A stretch of 64,000 nt of DNA, taken from assembly GCF_900582195.1 (NCBI RefSeq), contig NZ_UTHA01000001.1, forward strand, positions 913,367 to 977,366, written 5' to 3'. This stretch comes from Pseudomonas viridiflava. Its GTDB lineage: Bacteria > Pseudomonadota > Gammaproteobacteria > Pseudomonadales > Pseudomonadaceae. Shown piece after piece: positions 47,831 to 58,160 of the stretch. The position numbers and the translations under genes were made by a program. Below the pieces are notes generated by a model, which saw only the letters and a program-made list of their open reading frames with translations, searched no databases and was not told the DNA's origin. How positions within the stretch are numbered: position 1 is the stretch's first letter; every line of letters begins with the position of its first letter.

Positions 47831-49696
47831 ATGGCCCTACTGCAGATCGCCGAACCCGGCCAAAGTCCTCAACCGCACCAGCGTCGTCTGGCTGTGGGCA
47901 TCGACTTGGGCACTACCAATTCGCTGGTCGCTGCGTTGCGCAGTGGTCTTTCCGAGCCGTTGGCCGACGCAAACGGGCAGGTCATCCTGCCGTCCGCTGT
48001 GCGTTACCACGCCGATCGCGTCGAAGTCGGCGAGTCGGCCAAGCTGGCCGCCGCTTCCGATCCTTTGAACACCGTGCTGTCGGTCAAGCGCTTGATGGGT
48101 CGTGGTCTGTCCGACGTCAAGCAATTGGGCGAGCAACTGCCATACCGCTTTGTCGGTGGCGAATCGCACATGCCGTTCATCGATACCGTGCAAGGCCCGA
48201 AAAGCCCGGTCGAAGTCTCCGCCGATATCCTCAAGGTCCTGCGCCAGCGCGCTGAAGCGACCCTGGGTGGCGAACTGGTTGGCGCGGTGATCACCGTTCC
48301 GGCGTATTTCGACGATGCTCAGCGCCAAGCCACTAAAGATGCGGCGAAACTCGCCGGTCTGAACGTGCTGCGTCTGCTCAATGAGCCGACTGCGGCCGCT
48401 GTGGCGTACGGTCTGGATCAACACGCTGAAGGCCTGGTCGCTATTTATGACCTCGGCGGCGGTACTTTCGATATTTCCATTCTGCGTCTGACCGGCGGTG
48501 TTTTCGAAGTGCTGGCCACTGGCGGCGACAGCGCGCTGGGCGGCGATGACTTCGATCACGCGATTGCCGGCTGGATTATCGAGAGCGCCGGCCTGTCCGC
48601 TGATCTCGATCCGGGCGCACAACGCAATCTGCTGCAAACCGCTTGCGCGGCCAAAGAAGCCCTGACCGATGCGGCCAGCGTTGAAGTGGCCTACGGCGAC
48701 TGGAAAGCGCCGCTGACCCGCGAAGCCTTCGATGCGCTGATCGAGCCAATGGTCGCGCGTAGCCTGAAAGCCTGCCGCCGCGCCGTTCGCGATTCCGGTA
48801 TTGAGCTGGAAGACGTGCACGCCGTGGTTATGGTCGGCGGTTCGACTCGCGTGCCGCGTGTTCGCGAAGCCGTTGCCGAAGCCTTCGGTCGTCAGCCTCT
48901 GACTGAAATCGATCCGGATCAAGTGGTGGCCATCGGTGCCGCGATCCAGGCTGATACGCTGGCTGGCAACAAGCGCGATGGCGGCGAACTGCTGCTGCTC
49001 GACGTGATTCCGCTGTCCCTGGGGCTGGAAACCATGGGCGGCCTGATGGAGAAGGTGATTCCGCGTAACACCACCATCCCCGTCGCACGAGCGCAAGATT
49101 TCACTACGTATAAAGACGGCCAGTCGGCCATGGCGATCCACGTCCTGCAAGGTGAGCGCGAGCTGATCAGTGACTGCCGTTCGCTGGCGCGCTTCGAATT
49201 GCGCGGTATTCCGGCGATGGTTGCCGGCGCTGCGAAGATTCGCGTGACCTTCCAGGTCGATGCCGACGGTCTGCTCAGCGTTTCCGCCCGTGAGTTGGGT
49301 TCGGGTGTTGAGGCGAGCATTCAGGTCAAGCCGTCCTACGGTCTGACCGACGGCGAAATCGCCAAAATGCTCAAAGATTCGTTCCAGCACGCCAATGACG
49401 ACAAGGTCGCCCGCGTTCTGCGTGAGCAGCAAGTCGATGCCCAGCGCCTGATCGAAGCGGTGCAGGGCGCTCTCGAGGCGGATGGCGAGCGTTTGCTCGA
49501 CGCCGAAGAGCGCATGGTTATCGACTTGCAGTTGCAGGAACTGGCCGAACTGATGAAAGGTACCGATGGTTACGCCATCGAGCAGCAGACCAAGCGTCTG
49601 TCGCAAGTGACCGATGCTTTTGCTGCCCGCCGCATGGATTTGACGGTGAAAGCCGCTCTGTCGGGGCGCAATCTGAATGAAATCGAGGATATCTGA
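47831..49696 (+). CDS. hscA: Hsp70-type chaperone HscA
   Basis: A 621-residue Hsp70 with ATPase motifs [25 protein letters not shown] and [15 protein letters not shown], plus the substrate domain. It releases clusters from IscU bound through LPPVK. It overlaps fdx by one base (TGATG). Confidence 0.97.
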   Translation: MALLQIAEPGQSPQPHQRRLAVGIDLGTTNSLVAALRSGLSEPLADANGQVILPSAVRYHADRVEVGESAKLAAASDPLNTVLSVKRLMGRGLSDVKQLGEQLPYRFVGGESHMPFIDTVQGPKSPVEVSADILKVLRQRAEATLGGELVGAVITVPAYFDDAQRQATKDAAKLAGLNVLRLLNEPTAAAVAYGLDQHAEGLVAIYDLGGGTFDISILRLTGGVFEVLATGGDSALGGDDFDHAIAGWIIESAGLSADLDPGAQRNLLQTACAAKEALTDAASVEVAYGDWKAPLTREAFDALIEPMVARSLKACRRAVRDSGIELEDVHAVVMVGGSTRVPRVREAVAEAFGRQPLTEIDPDQVVAIGAAIQADTLAGNKRDGGELLLLDVIPLSLGLETMGGLMEKVIPRNTTIPVARAQDFTTYKDGQSAMAIHVLQGERELISDCRSLARFELRGIPAMVAGAAKIRVTFQVDADGLLSVSARELGSGVEASIQVKPSYGLTDGEIAKMLKDSFQHANDDKVARVLREQQVDAQRLIEAVQGALEADGERLLDAEERMVIDLQLQELAELMKGTDGYAIEQQTKRLSQVTDAFAARRMDLTVKAALSGRNLNEIEDI

Positions 49697-50037
49697 TGCC
49701 GCAGGTCATTTTTCTGCCCCACGAGAAGTTCTGCCCTGAAGGCATGGTGGTCGAGGCTGCGCCCGGCACCTCGATTCTCGAATTGGCCCACGAACACCAC
49801 ATCGAGATGGAAAGCGCCTGCGGCGGCGTGTGTGCTTGCACCACCTGCCACTGCATCATCCGCGAGGGTTTCGACTCGATGGAAGAGGCTGACGAGCTGG
49901 AAGAAGATTTCCTCGATCGCGCCTGGGGTCTGGAAGCGCAATCGCGTCTGGCTTGCCAGGCTATCGTTGGTGAAGAAGACATCACCGTCGAAATTCCGAA
50001 ATATTCGCTTAACCATGCGGCCGAAGCGCCGCACTGA
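49696..50037 (+). CDS. fdx: [2Fe-2S] ferredoxin of the Isc system
   Basis: A 113-residue adrenodoxin-type ferredoxin. The cluster cysteines are in ESACGGVCACTTCHC, with a further one near ARLACQAI (seen as LACQAIVG). It supplies electrons for cluster assembly. Confidence 0.97.
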   Translation: MPQVIFLPHEKFCPEGMVVEAAPGTSILELAHEHHIEMESACGGVCACTTCHCIIREGFDSMEEADELEEDFLDRAWGLEAQSRLACQAIVGEEDITVEIPKYSLNHAAEAPH

Positions 50038-50051
50038 CTGGTAAGACTGTC

Positions 50052-50252
50052 ATGAGCTACGGTTGGAATGATGTTCAACGTATTGCAGAAGAACTGGCCG
50101 AGGCCAAACCGGGTGTAGATCCGTTTTCTGTCAATTTCGTCGATCTACAGCAATGGATCAAAGAGCTGCCGGATTTCGACAATACCTCTGGCCGTGTTGG
50201 CGAGAAGGTGTTGGAAGCAGTTCAGACGCTCTGGGCTGAAGAATTGGACTGA
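50052..50252 (+). CDS. iscX: Fe-S assembly protein IscX
   Basis: A 66-residue acidic protein (YGWNDVQRIAEELAEAKPG ... DFDNTSGRVGEKVLEAV) that binds IscS and tunes its activity. Last gene of the isc operon, 15 bp after fdx. Confidence 0.95.
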   Translation: MSYGWNDVQRIAEELAEAKPGVDPFSVNFVDLQQWIKELPDFDNTSGRVGEKVLEAVQTLWAEELD

Positions 50253-50281
50253 TCGTCCTCGCAGGTTAGGCAATACCCAAG

Positions 50282-50312
50282 AACCCGCGTATAATTCGCG
50301 GGTTTAATTTTT
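50282..50312 (+). terminator. terminator of the isc operon
   Basis: AACCCGCG pairs with CGCGGGTT and is followed by an AT-rich T-run. Its loop reads TATAATT, so the same sequence may also serve as the -10 region of ndk. Confidence 0.7.
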
Positions 50313-50340
50313 CGCAAATTACCGTTTCTGGAGTTACACC

Positions 50341-50766
50341 ATGGCTGTTCAACGCACTTTCTCCATCATCAAGCCTGACGCTGTTGCAAAAAACGTCATC
50401 GGCGAAATCACCACTCGTTTCGAAAAAGCCGGCCTGCGCGTTGTAGCTTCGAAACTGAAGCAACTGTCCAAAGCTGAAGCTGAAGGCTTCTACGCTGAGC
50501 ACAGCGCTCGTGGTTTCTTCGGCGACCTGGTTGCTTTCATGATCTCCGGTCCTGTTGTTGTTCAGGTTCTGGAAGGCGAAAACGCTATCGCTCTGAACCG
50601 TGAGCTGATGGGCGCTACCAACCCTAAAGAAGCTGCTGCCGGCACCATCCGCGCTGACTTCGCTGATTCCATCGACGCCAACGCTGTTCACGGTTCGGAC
50701 TCCGAAGCCGCAGCTGCTCGTGAAATCTCGTACTTCTTCGCAGCTACTGAAGTAACCACTCGCTAA
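50341..50766 (+). CDS. ndk: nucleoside diphosphate kinase
   Basis: A 141-residue enzyme with the phosphohistidine H117 in [10 protein letters not shown] and the N-terminal [10 protein letters not shown]. It balances nucleoside triphosphates. Confidence 0.97.
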   Translation: MAVQRTFSIIKPDAVAKNVIGEITTRFEKAGLRVVASKLKQLSKAEAEGFYAEHSARGFFGDLVAFMISGPVVVQVLEGENAIALNRELMGATNPKEAAAGTIRADFADSIDANAVHGSDSEAAAAREISYFFAATEVTTR

Positions 50767-50794
50767 GCATTGGCTTAAGAGTGAAGGTGAATCC

Positions 50795-51943
50795 ATGACT
50801 ACATCGACTGTAAAAACCAACCTGCTGGGTCTGACTCAACAGGAAATGGAAAAATTCTTCGACTCAATCGGGGAGAAGCGTTTCCGTGCCGGTCAGGTAA
50901 TGAAATGGATTCACCACTTTGGCGTCGATGATTTCGACGCCATGACGAACGTCAGCAAGGCCTTGCGCGACAAGCTCAAGGCTATTGCCGAGGTCCGTGG
51001 TCCGGAAGTGGTCAGCGAGGACATCTCCAGCGACGGCACCCGTAAGTGGGTGGTGCGCGTGGCGTCCGGCAGCTGCGTCGAGACCGTGTACATTCCCCAG
51101 GGCAAGCGCGGCACATTGTGCGTTTCGTCCCAGGCAGGCTGTGCCCTGGATTGCAGTTTCTGCTCCACCGGCAAGCAAGGCTTCAATAGCAACCTCACCG
51201 CCGCCGAAGTGATCGGCCAGGTGTGGATTGCCAACAAATCTTTCGGCAGTGTCCCGGCAACCGTCGACCGTGCCATCACCAACGTGGTGATGATGGGCAT
51301 GGGTGAGCCATTGCTGAACTTCGACAACGTCGTCGCCGCCATGCATCTGATGATGGATGACCTCGGCTACGGGATTTCCAAGCGCCGCGTGACCCTGTCC
51401 ACGTCGGGTGTGGTGCCGATGATCGATGAGCTGGCCAAGCACATCGACGTTTCCCTGGCGTTGTCCCTGCACGCACCGAATGACGCATTGCGTAACCAAT
51501 TGGTGCCGATCAACAAGAAATATCCGCTTAAGATGCTGCTCGAGTCGTGCCAGCGCTACATGTCCGCCCTTGGCGAGAAGCGTGTGCTGACTATCGAGTA
51601 CACCTTGCTCAAGGACATCAACGACAAGGTCGAGCACGCGGTGGAAATGATCGCGCTGCTGAAAGATATCCCGTGCAAGATCAACCTGATTCCGTTCAAC
51701 CCGTTCCCGCATTCCGGGTACGAGCGTCCGAGCAACAACGCGATCCGTCGTTTCCAGGATCAGTTGCATCAGGCCGGTTTCAACGTCACCGTCCGCACCA
51801 CCCGTGGTGAAGACATCGACGCTGCATGTGGTCAATTGGTAGGGCAGGTGCTGGATCGCACCCGTCGCAGCGAACGTTACATCGCCGTGCGCGAGTTGAG
51901 CGCCGACAGCGATCTGGCACAGAACGCCGCGAACACAAATTAA
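50795..51943 (+). CDS. rlmN: 23S rRNA (A2503-C2) / tRNA (A37-C2) methyltransferase RlmN
   Basis: A 382-residue radical-SAM methylase. The cluster cysteines are C116, C120 and C123 ([12 protein letters not shown]), and the methyl-carrying Cys lies in the C-terminal DAACGQL. Being a 4Fe-4S enzyme it depends on the neighbouring isc operon. It starts 28 bp after ndk. Confidence 0.97.
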   Translation: MTTSTVKTNLLGLTQQEMEKFFDSIGEKRFRAGQVMKWIHHFGVDDFDAMTNVSKALRDKLKAIAEVRGPEVVSEDISSDGTRKWVVRVASGSCVETVYIPQGKRGTLCVSSQAGCALDCSFCSTGKQGFNSNLTAAEVIGQVWIANKSFGSVPATVDRAITNVVMMGMGEPLLNFDNVVAAMHLMMDDLGYGISKRRVTLSTSGVVPMIDELAKHIDVSLALSLHAPNDALRNQLVPINKKYPLKMLLESCQRYMSALGEKRVLTIEYTLLKDINDKVEHAVEMIALLKDIPCKINLIPFNPFPHSGYERPSNNAIRRFQDQLHQAGFNVTVRTTRGEDIDAACGQLVGQVLDRTRRSERYIAVRELSADSDLAQNAANTN

Positions 51944-51955
51944 GAGAGGATCTCT

Positions 51956-52714
51956 ATGTCCCTGCGCTTTGCGCTGCTGTTGCTGTTGGCCAGCCTGTGT
52001 GCTGGTTGTGTCCTGTCGGGTGACTACAACCCGATGAAGACCAGCAAGGGCCGCGATGAAGCGCGGGCTGCCTACGTGCAGTTGGGGCTGGGGTACTTGC
52101 AGCAAGGCATGAGCGAGCGGGCCAAGGTGCCGTTGAAGAAGGCGCTGGAAATCGACGGTTCCGATCCTGACGCCAACGCTGCCCTCGGGCTGGTGTTTCA
52201 GTCCGAAATGGAGCCTGAGCTGGCCGACGAACACTTCCGCAAGGCGTTGTCCTCCCGTCCTGCCGATGCGCGCATCCTCAACAACTACGGCAGTTTTCTC
52301 TACGAACAGCAGCGTTATAAAGAGGCCTACGAGCGTTTTGAGCAGGCCGCCGCCGATACCCTGTATCCTGAGCGTTCGCGTGTGTTCGAAAACCTCGGCA
52401 TGACGGCGGCGAAGCTCGGTCAGCGTGATCTGGCGCAGCAGCAACTGGAAAAGGCGCTGCGGTTGAATCGCCAACAACCACGCGCATTGCTGGAAATGGC
52501 TGAGTTGTCCTTCGAAGACAGGCATTATGTGCCCGCGCGTGACTATTACGACCGATTCAGCCTGCTGACCGAACAAAATGCACGTAGTCTATTGCTCGGC
52601 GTTCGGCTGGCAAAAGTGTTTGAAGATCGCGACAAGGCCGCCAGTTATGGCCTGCAATTAAAACGACTCTATCCCGGTACGCCGGAATATCAGCAATACC
52701 TGTCGGAGCAATGA
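51956..52714 (+). CDS. pilW: type IV pilus biogenesis/stability lipoprotein PilW (PilF)
   Basis: A 252-residue outer-membrane pilotin lipoprotein. The signal peptide ends in the lipobox LCAGC, then six TPR-like helical pairs follow (RDEARAAYVQLGLGYLQQGM ... DLAQQQLEKALRLNRQ). It helps the secretin PilQ to form. It starts 12 bp after rlmN and overlaps rodZ. Confidence 0.95.
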   Translation: MSLRFALLLLLASLCAGCVLSGDYNPMKTSKGRDEARAAYVQLGLGYLQQGMSERAKVPLKKALEIDGSDPDANAALGLVFQSEMEPELADEHFRKALSSRPADARILNNYGSFLYEQQRYKEAYERFEQAAADTLYPERSRVFENLGMTAAKLGQRDLAQQQLEKALRLNRQQPRALLEMAELSFEDRHYVPARDYYDRFSLLTEQNARSLLLGVRLAKVFEDRDKAASYGLQLKRLYPGTPEYQQYLSEQ

Positions 52715-53757
52715 TGAAAGCGGCGCATCCCGAAGTTGTAGCAGCGAATCGCGTTAACCCCGGTGAGACCCTGCGCCAGGCCCGCGAAAGCAATGGCTGG
52801 TCGCTGGCCGAAGTGGCCCTCAAGCTCAACCTCACCGTGACTTCCCTGAGCAATCTTGAAGCCGGCGCTTTCGACAAGCTGCCGGGGCATACCTTCGCTC
52901 GCGGTTACATTCGCGCCTATGCCAAGTTGCTCGGCATGGACCAGACCGTTCTGGTTCAGCAGTTCGACCAGTCCACCGGGACCGACTCCCAGGGCAGCAA
53001 CGTTCACGCTTTGGGTCGTATCGAAGAGCCAGTGCGGGTTTCCCACACCATTTTGCGGATTGTCAGCCTGCTGTTGCTGATCGCGGTCATCGGCGGCGGT
53101 TTCGTCTGGTGGCAGGATCAGACATCCCAGCGCACCAAGGACCTGACGTCCCTGGCGCCTGAACACGTTGAAGTCGAAGGTGCTGACGGCACGACTCAGA
53201 TTCACCCGATCGACGAGCCGGAAGACCAGGCTGTCGAAGAGAATCAGGCCGATACTTCTACAGCTCTGGCACTGCCTCAGTCTGAAACCACCGCTGAATC
53301 GACCGGTGCCGAAGCTACCACCCCGGCAACCACTCCGGCCGCACCGGTTGCGCCGGCTGCACCGACGACCGCCCCTGCTCATACGCCAGCACCGGTTGTC
53401 GCCACCCCGGCAACCCCGGCACCAAACGTTCCCGCGACTCCAGCACCGACCACCACTGCGCCGGTTGCTCCTGCTACTGCCGCGCCAACCGCAGAAGCGG
53501 CCGCTCCGGTGGCAGGCGACGGTCAGGTCCAGCTGCAGTTCAGTGCTGATTGCTGGGCACAAGTGACCGATGGCCGTGGCAAAGTGATTTTCAGTGGTCT
53601 GAAGCATAAAGGCGACAGCGTCACCGTTTCCGGCAAGCCGCCGCTTAACGTACGTCTGGGCGTTGCCCGGGCCGCACAGGTCAGCTACAACGGCCAGCCG
53701 GTCGATATCGCTCCGTTCACCAGTGGCGAGACTGCTCGCCTGAAGTTGGGTCAATAA
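52714..53757 (+). CDS. rodZ: RodZ-type cytoskeletal/helix-turn-helix membrane protein
   Basis: A 347-residue protein. N-terminal Xre-type helix-turn-helix (about 18-85, ESNGWSLAEVALKLNLTVTS), which binds MreB in RodZ, then a membrane helix (about 110-132, ILRIVSLLLLIAVIGGGFVWW). A long Ala/Pro/Thr-rich periplasmic linker (about 190-268, many APT/TPA units) follows, then a C-terminal DUF4115 domain. Start 52714 overlaps the pilW stop by one base. Confidence 0.92.
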   Translation: MKAAHPEVVAANRVNPGETLRQARESNGWSLAEVALKLNLTVTSLSNLEAGAFDKLPGHTFARGYIRAYAKLLGMDQTVLVQQFDQSTGTDSQGSNVHALGRIEEPVRVSHTILRIVSLLLLIAVIGGGFVWWQDQTSQRTKDLTSLAPEHVEVEGADGTTQIHPIDEPEDQAVEENQADTSTALALPQSETTAESTGAEATTPATTPAAPVAPAAPTTAPAHTPAPVVATPATPAPNVPATPAPTTTAPVAPATAAPTAEAAAPVAGDGQVQLQFSADCWAQVTDGRGKVIFSGLKHKGDSVTVSGKPPLNVRLGVARAAQVSYNGQPVDIAPFTSGETARLKLGQ

Positions 53758-53760
53758 GTC

Positions 53761-54870
53761 ATGCACGGCGAATCTCCAATCAAACGTCGCGTTTCGCGCA
53801 AGATCTGGGTCGGCAACGTACCGGTGGGCGGCGATGCGCCGATCGCGGTGCAGAGCATGACCAATAGCGACACCAATGACGTTGCCGCCACTGTTGCGCA
53901 AATCAACCGTCTGGAAGCCGCCGGCGTCGACATCGTCCGCGTTTCGGTACCGGATATGGACGCCGCCGAGGCGTTCGGCAAGATCAAACAACTGGTCAAG
54001 GTGCCGCTGGTTGCCGACATCCACTTCGACTACAAGATCGCTCTGCGCGTGGCCGAACTGGGCGTGGACTGCCTGCGTATCAACCCGGGCAACATCGGTC
54101 GTGAAGACCGTGTTCGCGCGGTGGTCGATGCTGCGCGTGATCGCGGCATTCCGATCCGCATCGGCGTCAACGCCGGTTCCCTGGAAAAAGACCTGCAAAA
54201 GAAATACGGCGAGCCAACGCCAGCCGCGCTGGTCGAGTCCGCCCTGCGCCACGTTGAACACCTCGAACGCCTGAATTTCCAGGACTTCAAGGTCAGCGTG
54301 AAGGCTTCCGACGTGTTCATGGCCGTCGAAGCCTACCGCTTGCTGGCGAAAGAAATCGTTCAGCCGCTGCACCTGGGCATCACCGAAGCCGGTGGATTGC
54401 GTTCGGGCACAGTGAAATCCGCCGTGGGCCTAGGTATGCTGCTCGCCGAGGGGATTGGCGATACTATCCGCATCTCGCTGGCGGCCGACCCGGTCGAGGA
54501 AGTGAAGGTCGGTTACGACATTCTCAAGTCTTTGCATCTGCGTTCACGTGGCATCAACTTCATCGCCTGCCCGAGCTGCTCGCGGCAGAACTTCGATGTG
54601 GTGAAAACCATGAACGAGCTGGAAGGGCGCCTTGAAGACCTGCTGGTGCCGCTGGATGTCGCGGTGATCGGTTGTGTGGTCAACGGCCCCGGCGAAGCCA
54701 AGGAAGCCCATATCGGCTTGACCGGCGGCACGCCCAACCTGATTTACATCGATGGCAAGCCGTCGCAGAAACTGACGAATGACAATCTGGTGGACGAGCT
54801 GGAAAAGCTGATCCGCCAGAAAGCGGCCGAAAAGGTCGAAGCTGACGCTGCCGTAATTGCGCGCGGCTGA
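53761..54870 (+). CDS. ispG: 4-hydroxy-3-methylbut-2-enyl-diphosphate synthase IspG
   Basis: A 369-residue [4Fe-4S] enzyme of the MEP isoprenoid pathway. The cluster cysteines are in [14 protein letters not shown] (two) and [15 protein letters not shown] (third), and the TIM-barrel domain is complete. It is 3 bp after rodZ. Confidence 0.97.
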   Translation: MHGESPIKRRVSRKIWVGNVPVGGDAPIAVQSMTNSDTNDVAATVAQINRLEAAGVDIVRVSVPDMDAAEAFGKIKQLVKVPLVADIHFDYKIALRVAELGVDCLRINPGNIGREDRVRAVVDAARDRGIPIRIGVNAGSLEKDLQKKYGEPTPAALVESALRHVEHLERLNFQDFKVSVKASDVFMAVEAYRLLAKEIVQPLHLGITEAGGLRSGTVKSAVGLGMLLAEGIGDTIRISLAADPVEEVKVGYDILKSLHLRSRGINFIACPSCSRQNFDVVKTMNELEGRLEDLLVPLDVAVIGCVVNGPGEAKEAHIGLTGGTPNLIYIDGKPSQKLTNDNLVDELEKLIRQKAAEKVEADAAVIARG

Positions 54871-54907
54871 CCCTGACTGTAGAGCCGAACGAATTTAAGG
54901 ATTTAAA

Positions 54908-56197
54908 GTGAGCAAGTCATTGCAAGCCATTCGTGGCATGAACGACATCCTGCCCGAACAGACCCCGTTGTGGCGTTATTTCGAGGGCACTGTTGCGCGT
55001 CTGCTGGATAACTACGGTTACAAGCAGATCCGCATGCCTATCGTTGAATTCACCGAGCTGTTCAAACGCTCGATCGGTGAAGTGACCGATATCGTCGAAA
55101 AAGAGATGTACACCTTCGAAGACCGCAACGGCGACTCCCTGACCCTGCGTCCGGAAGGCACCGCGGCATGCGTGCGTGCTGTGCTTGAGCATGGCATCAC
55201 CGGCGGTGGCCAGGTGCAGAAACTCTGGTACATCGGCCCGATGTTCCGCCACGAGCGTCCGCAGAAAGGCCGTTATCGCCAGTTCCACCAGATCGGTCTT
55301 GAAGTGTTCAACCTCGACGGTCCGGACATCGACGCCGAGCTGATCATCATGACCTGGCGCCTGTGGGGCGAGCTGGGTATTCGTGATGCGGTCAAACTCG
55401 AACTCAACAGCCTCGGCACCAGCGAGTCCCGTGGGCGTTATCGTGAAGCGCTGGTCGAGTACCTCTCGGCGCACCACGACAAGCTCGACGAAGACAGCCA
55501 GCGTCGCCTGAAAACCAACCCGCTGCGCGTGCTCGACACGAAAAATGCCGACACTCAAGCGGTGCTGGTTGATGCGCCGAAAATGGCCGACTACCTCGAT
55601 GACGAGTCGCGTGCGCACTTCGAAGGTTTGAAATCGCGCCTGGATGCTGTCGGCATTCCTTACGTGCTCAACCCGAAGCTGGTTCGCGGCCTCGACTACT
55701 ACAGCAAAACCGTTTTCGAATGGGTCACCGACAAGCTCGGAGCCCAAGGCACTGTTTGCGCGGGTGGTCGTTACGACGGTCTGGTCGAGCAGATGGGCGG
55801 CAAGCCGACCACCGGCGTCGGTTTCGCCATGGGCATCGAACGTCTGGTGCTGATGCTGGAAACCCTGGAGCAGATTCCGGAAGAAATCTCCCGGCAGGTC
55901 GACGTCTACCTCTGCGCCTTCGGTGAAGAAGCCGAGCTGGCCGGTCTGGCTCTGGCTGAGCGTGTTCGTGATCAGCTTCCAAACCTGCGCCTGCAAGTCA
56001 ATGCCGGCGCCGGCAGCTTCAAAAGCCAGTTCAAGAAAGCCGACAAGAGCGGTGCGTTGTACGCACTGATCCTCGGTGACGACGAAATGGCCCAGCAAGT
56101 GGTAGGTTTCAAACCCCTGCGTGGCCAGGGCGAACAACAAAGCATTGCCTGGGATGCGCTCGCCGCTCACCTGGCCACCTGCGTCGTGCAGGGTTGA
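54908..56197 (+). CDS. hisS: histidyl-tRNA synthetase
   Basis: A 429-residue class II synthetase. Motif 2 is [20 protein letters not shown], motif 3 is [16 protein letters not shown], and the histidine-A loop is [15 protein letters not shown]. It starts with GTG at 54908. The C-terminal anticodon-binding domain is intact. Confidence 0.97.
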   Translation: MSKSLQAIRGMNDILPEQTPLWRYFEGTVARLLDNYGYKQIRMPIVEFTELFKRSIGEVTDIVEKEMYTFEDRNGDSLTLRPEGTAACVRAVLEHGITGGGQVQKLWYIGPMFRHERPQKGRYRQFHQIGLEVFNLDGPDIDAELIIMTWRLWGELGIRDAVKLELNSLGTSESRGRYREALVEYLSAHHDKLDEDSQRRLKTNPLRVLDTKNADTQAVLVDAPKMADYLDDESRAHFEGLKSRLDAVGIPYVLNPKLVRGLDYYSKTVFEWVTDKLGAQGTVCAGGRYDGLVEQMGGKPTTGVGFAMGIERLVLMLETLEQIPEEISRQVDVYLCAFGEEAELAGLALAERVRDQLPNLRLQVNAGAGSFKSQFKKADKSGALYALILGDDEMAQQVVGFKPLRGQGEQQSIAWDALAAHLATCVVQG

Positions 56198-56238
56198 AGC
56201 TGTCCAAACAGCCGATTTAGCGATTAAGGAGTATTGGG

Positions 56239-56880
56239 GTGTCGAGTACCGAAGACGAACAGTTGGCGGATTTGAAGGACTGGTGGACACGCAACGGCAA
56301 ACCTCTGGTCACCGGCGGCCTGTTGGCGCTGGTCATCGTGTTCGGCTGGCAGGCATATCACAAATACCAGAGCAACCAGTCGCAAGGCGCCTCGGTGCTC
56401 TATCAGCAATTGCTCGAAACCACGCTGACGCCTGATGGCAAGCCTGATGCCGCCCGCGTTGCGGACCTGGCCGGCAAGCTCAACAGCGAGTTCGGCGGTT
56501 CTGCCTACGCGCAGTACGGCAGCCTGTTTGTGGCCAAAGTGGCGGTCGACAGCGGCAAGCTGGATGACGCCGCGACCGAGCTGAAAGCCATCGTCGACAA
56601 ACCGGCCAACCCGGCGCTGGGCGAGATCGCCCGTCAGCGTCTGGCGCAGGTACTCGGCGCGCAGAACAAGGCCGATGACGCCCTGAAACTGCTCGACGGC
56701 GATGCCGACAAAGCGTTCCTGGCCACTCGCGAAGAACTCAAGGGCGACCTGCTGGTACAGCTGGGCCGTACCGATGACGCGAACAAGGCGTATCAAAAAG
56801 CCAAGGCGGCACTGTCGGATGAAGCGGCGGTCGGTGGCCTTCAAATCAAGCTCGACGACCTGGCCAAAGGGGATGCGTGA
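56239..56880 (+). CDS. yfgM: YfgM-type ancillary SecYEG translocon protein
   Basis: A 213-residue inner-membrane protein with an N-terminal helix (about 25-43, LVTGGLLALVIVFGWQAYH) and a periplasmic TPR-like domain (DDAATELKAIVDKPANPALG and similar repeats). In E. coli it links the translocon to periplasmic chaperones. It starts with GTG at 56239; bamB starts 1 bp after its stop. Confidence 0.92.
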   Translation: MSSTEDEQLADLKDWWTRNGKPLVTGGLLALVIVFGWQAYHKYQSNQSQGASVLYQQLLETTLTPDGKPDAARVADLAGKLNSEFGGSAYAQYGSLFVAKVAVDSGKLDDAATELKAIVDKPANPALGEIARQRLAQVLGAQNKADDALKLLDGDADKAFLATREELKGDLLVQLGRTDDANKAYQKAKAALSDEAAVGGLQIKLDDLAKGDA

Positions 56881-56881
56881 C

Positions 56882-58024
56882 GTGATCCGTTGGAAGCATG
56901 CAGCATTGCTGGCTCTGGCCCTTCTGGCCGCGGGTTGCAGCAGCAACAGCAAAAAAGAATTGCCACCGGCCGAACTGACCGACTTCAAAGAAGAAGTGGT
57001 TCTGCAAAAGCAGTGGAGTCGTTCGATCGGTGACGGTCAGGGCGAAACCTACAACATGCTGGTGCCGGCGATCGACGGTGACACCATCTACGCCGCGGAT
57101 GTGACCGGCGTGGTGATGGCCATGGATCGTGGCAATGGCGACGTGAAATGGAAACAGGATCTTGAGCTGCCCGTCTCCGGCGCTGTGGGCGTGGGTTACG
57201 GTCTGGTGCTGATCGGTACGCTGCGTGGCGAAGTCGTCGCTCTGGACACCAGCAACGGTGAAGAGAAGTGGCGTGCTCGCGTCAACAGCGAAGTGCTCGC
57301 GCCACCGGCCAACAACGGCGACGTGGTAGTGGTGCAGACTCAGGACGATCGTCTGATCGGTCTGGATGCATCGACCGGTACCCAGCGCTGGGTGTATGAC
57401 AGCACGCCGGCCGTACTGACCCTGCGTGGCACCAGTGCTCCGCTGGTGACCAACCGCCTCGCGGTGGCTGGCCTGTCGACCGGTAAAGTGGTCGCTCTGG
57501 ACATTTCCAACGGCGTGCCGGTCTGGGAACAACGCATTGCGATCCCTCAAGGCCGTTCGGAACTGGAGCGCGTGGTCGACATCGACGGCGGTCTGCTGCT
57601 GTCGGGCGGTACGCTGTACGTTGCCAGTTATCAGGGTCGCGTTGCGGCACTGGACCTGGAAAGCGGTCGTCAACTCTGGCAGCGCGATGCGTCGAGCTAT
57701 GCTGGTATCGCTCAGGGTTTCGGCAGCGTTTACGTAAGCCTGTCCTCGGGCACCGTTGAGGGCGTCGACGAGCGTTCCACCACGGCATTGTGGAGCAACG
57801 ACTCGCTGGCTCGCCGTCAACTGTCGGCTCCGGAAGTGTTCTCCAGCTATGTTGCAGTGGGTGACCTGGAAGGTTATCTGCACCTGCTGAGTCAGGTTGA
57901 CGGTCGTTTCGTCGGCCGTGAGCGCATCGACAGCGACGGCCTGCGTGCCCGTCCGCTGGTGGTGGGTGACACGATTTATGTGTATGGCAACAGCGGCAAA
58001 CTGGAAGCCCTGACCATCAAGTAA
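56882..58024 (+). CDS. bamB: outer membrane assembly lipoprotein BamB
   Basis: A 380-residue lipoprotein of the BAM complex. Lipobox LLAAGC puts the lipidated Cys at about residue 19, followed by an eight-bladed PQQ-like beta-propeller with repeated motifs such as GDVKWKQD, GEEKWRAR and GTQRWVYD. The GTG start at 56882 fits the lipoprotein signal; the longer frame from 56702 lies within yfgM. Confidence 0.96.
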   Translation: MIRWKHAALLALALLAAGCSSNSKKELPPAELTDFKEEVVLQKQWSRSIGDGQGETYNMLVPAIDGDTIYAADVTGVVMAMDRGNGDVKWKQDLELPVSGAVGVGYGLVLIGTLRGEVVALDTSNGEEKWRARVNSEVLAPPANNGDVVVVQTQDDRLIGLDASTGTQRWVYDSTPAVLTLRGTSAPLVTNRLAVAGLSTGKVVALDISNGVPVWEQRIAIPQGRSELERVVDIDGGLLLSGGTLYVASYQGRVAALDLESGRQLWQRDASSYAGIAQGFGSVYVSLSSGTVEGVDERSTTALWSNDSLARRQLSAPEVFSSYVAVGDLEGYLHLLSQVDGRFVGRERIDSDGLRARPLVVGDTIYVYGNSGKLEALTIK

Positions 58025-58104
58025 CAACTATGCTTGGGGTTAAACCCCCAGGCGGCCCCGGATTCATGGGGCTTGCAGCGCTAACAGGCGTTGCCCCGAG
58101 CACC

Positions 58105-58132
58105 AGCCGCTGCCTCGCAGCGGCTTTTGTAT
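58105..58132 (+). terminator. hairpin with short T-tract between bamB and der
   Basis: AGCCGCTGC-CTC-GCAGCGGCT followed by TTTGTATTTT, 80 bp after bamB. It is a probable terminator or attenuator within the operon. Confidence 0.65.
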
Positions 58133-58160
58133 TTTCTGAAATAACGAAGTGGAGAGCCGC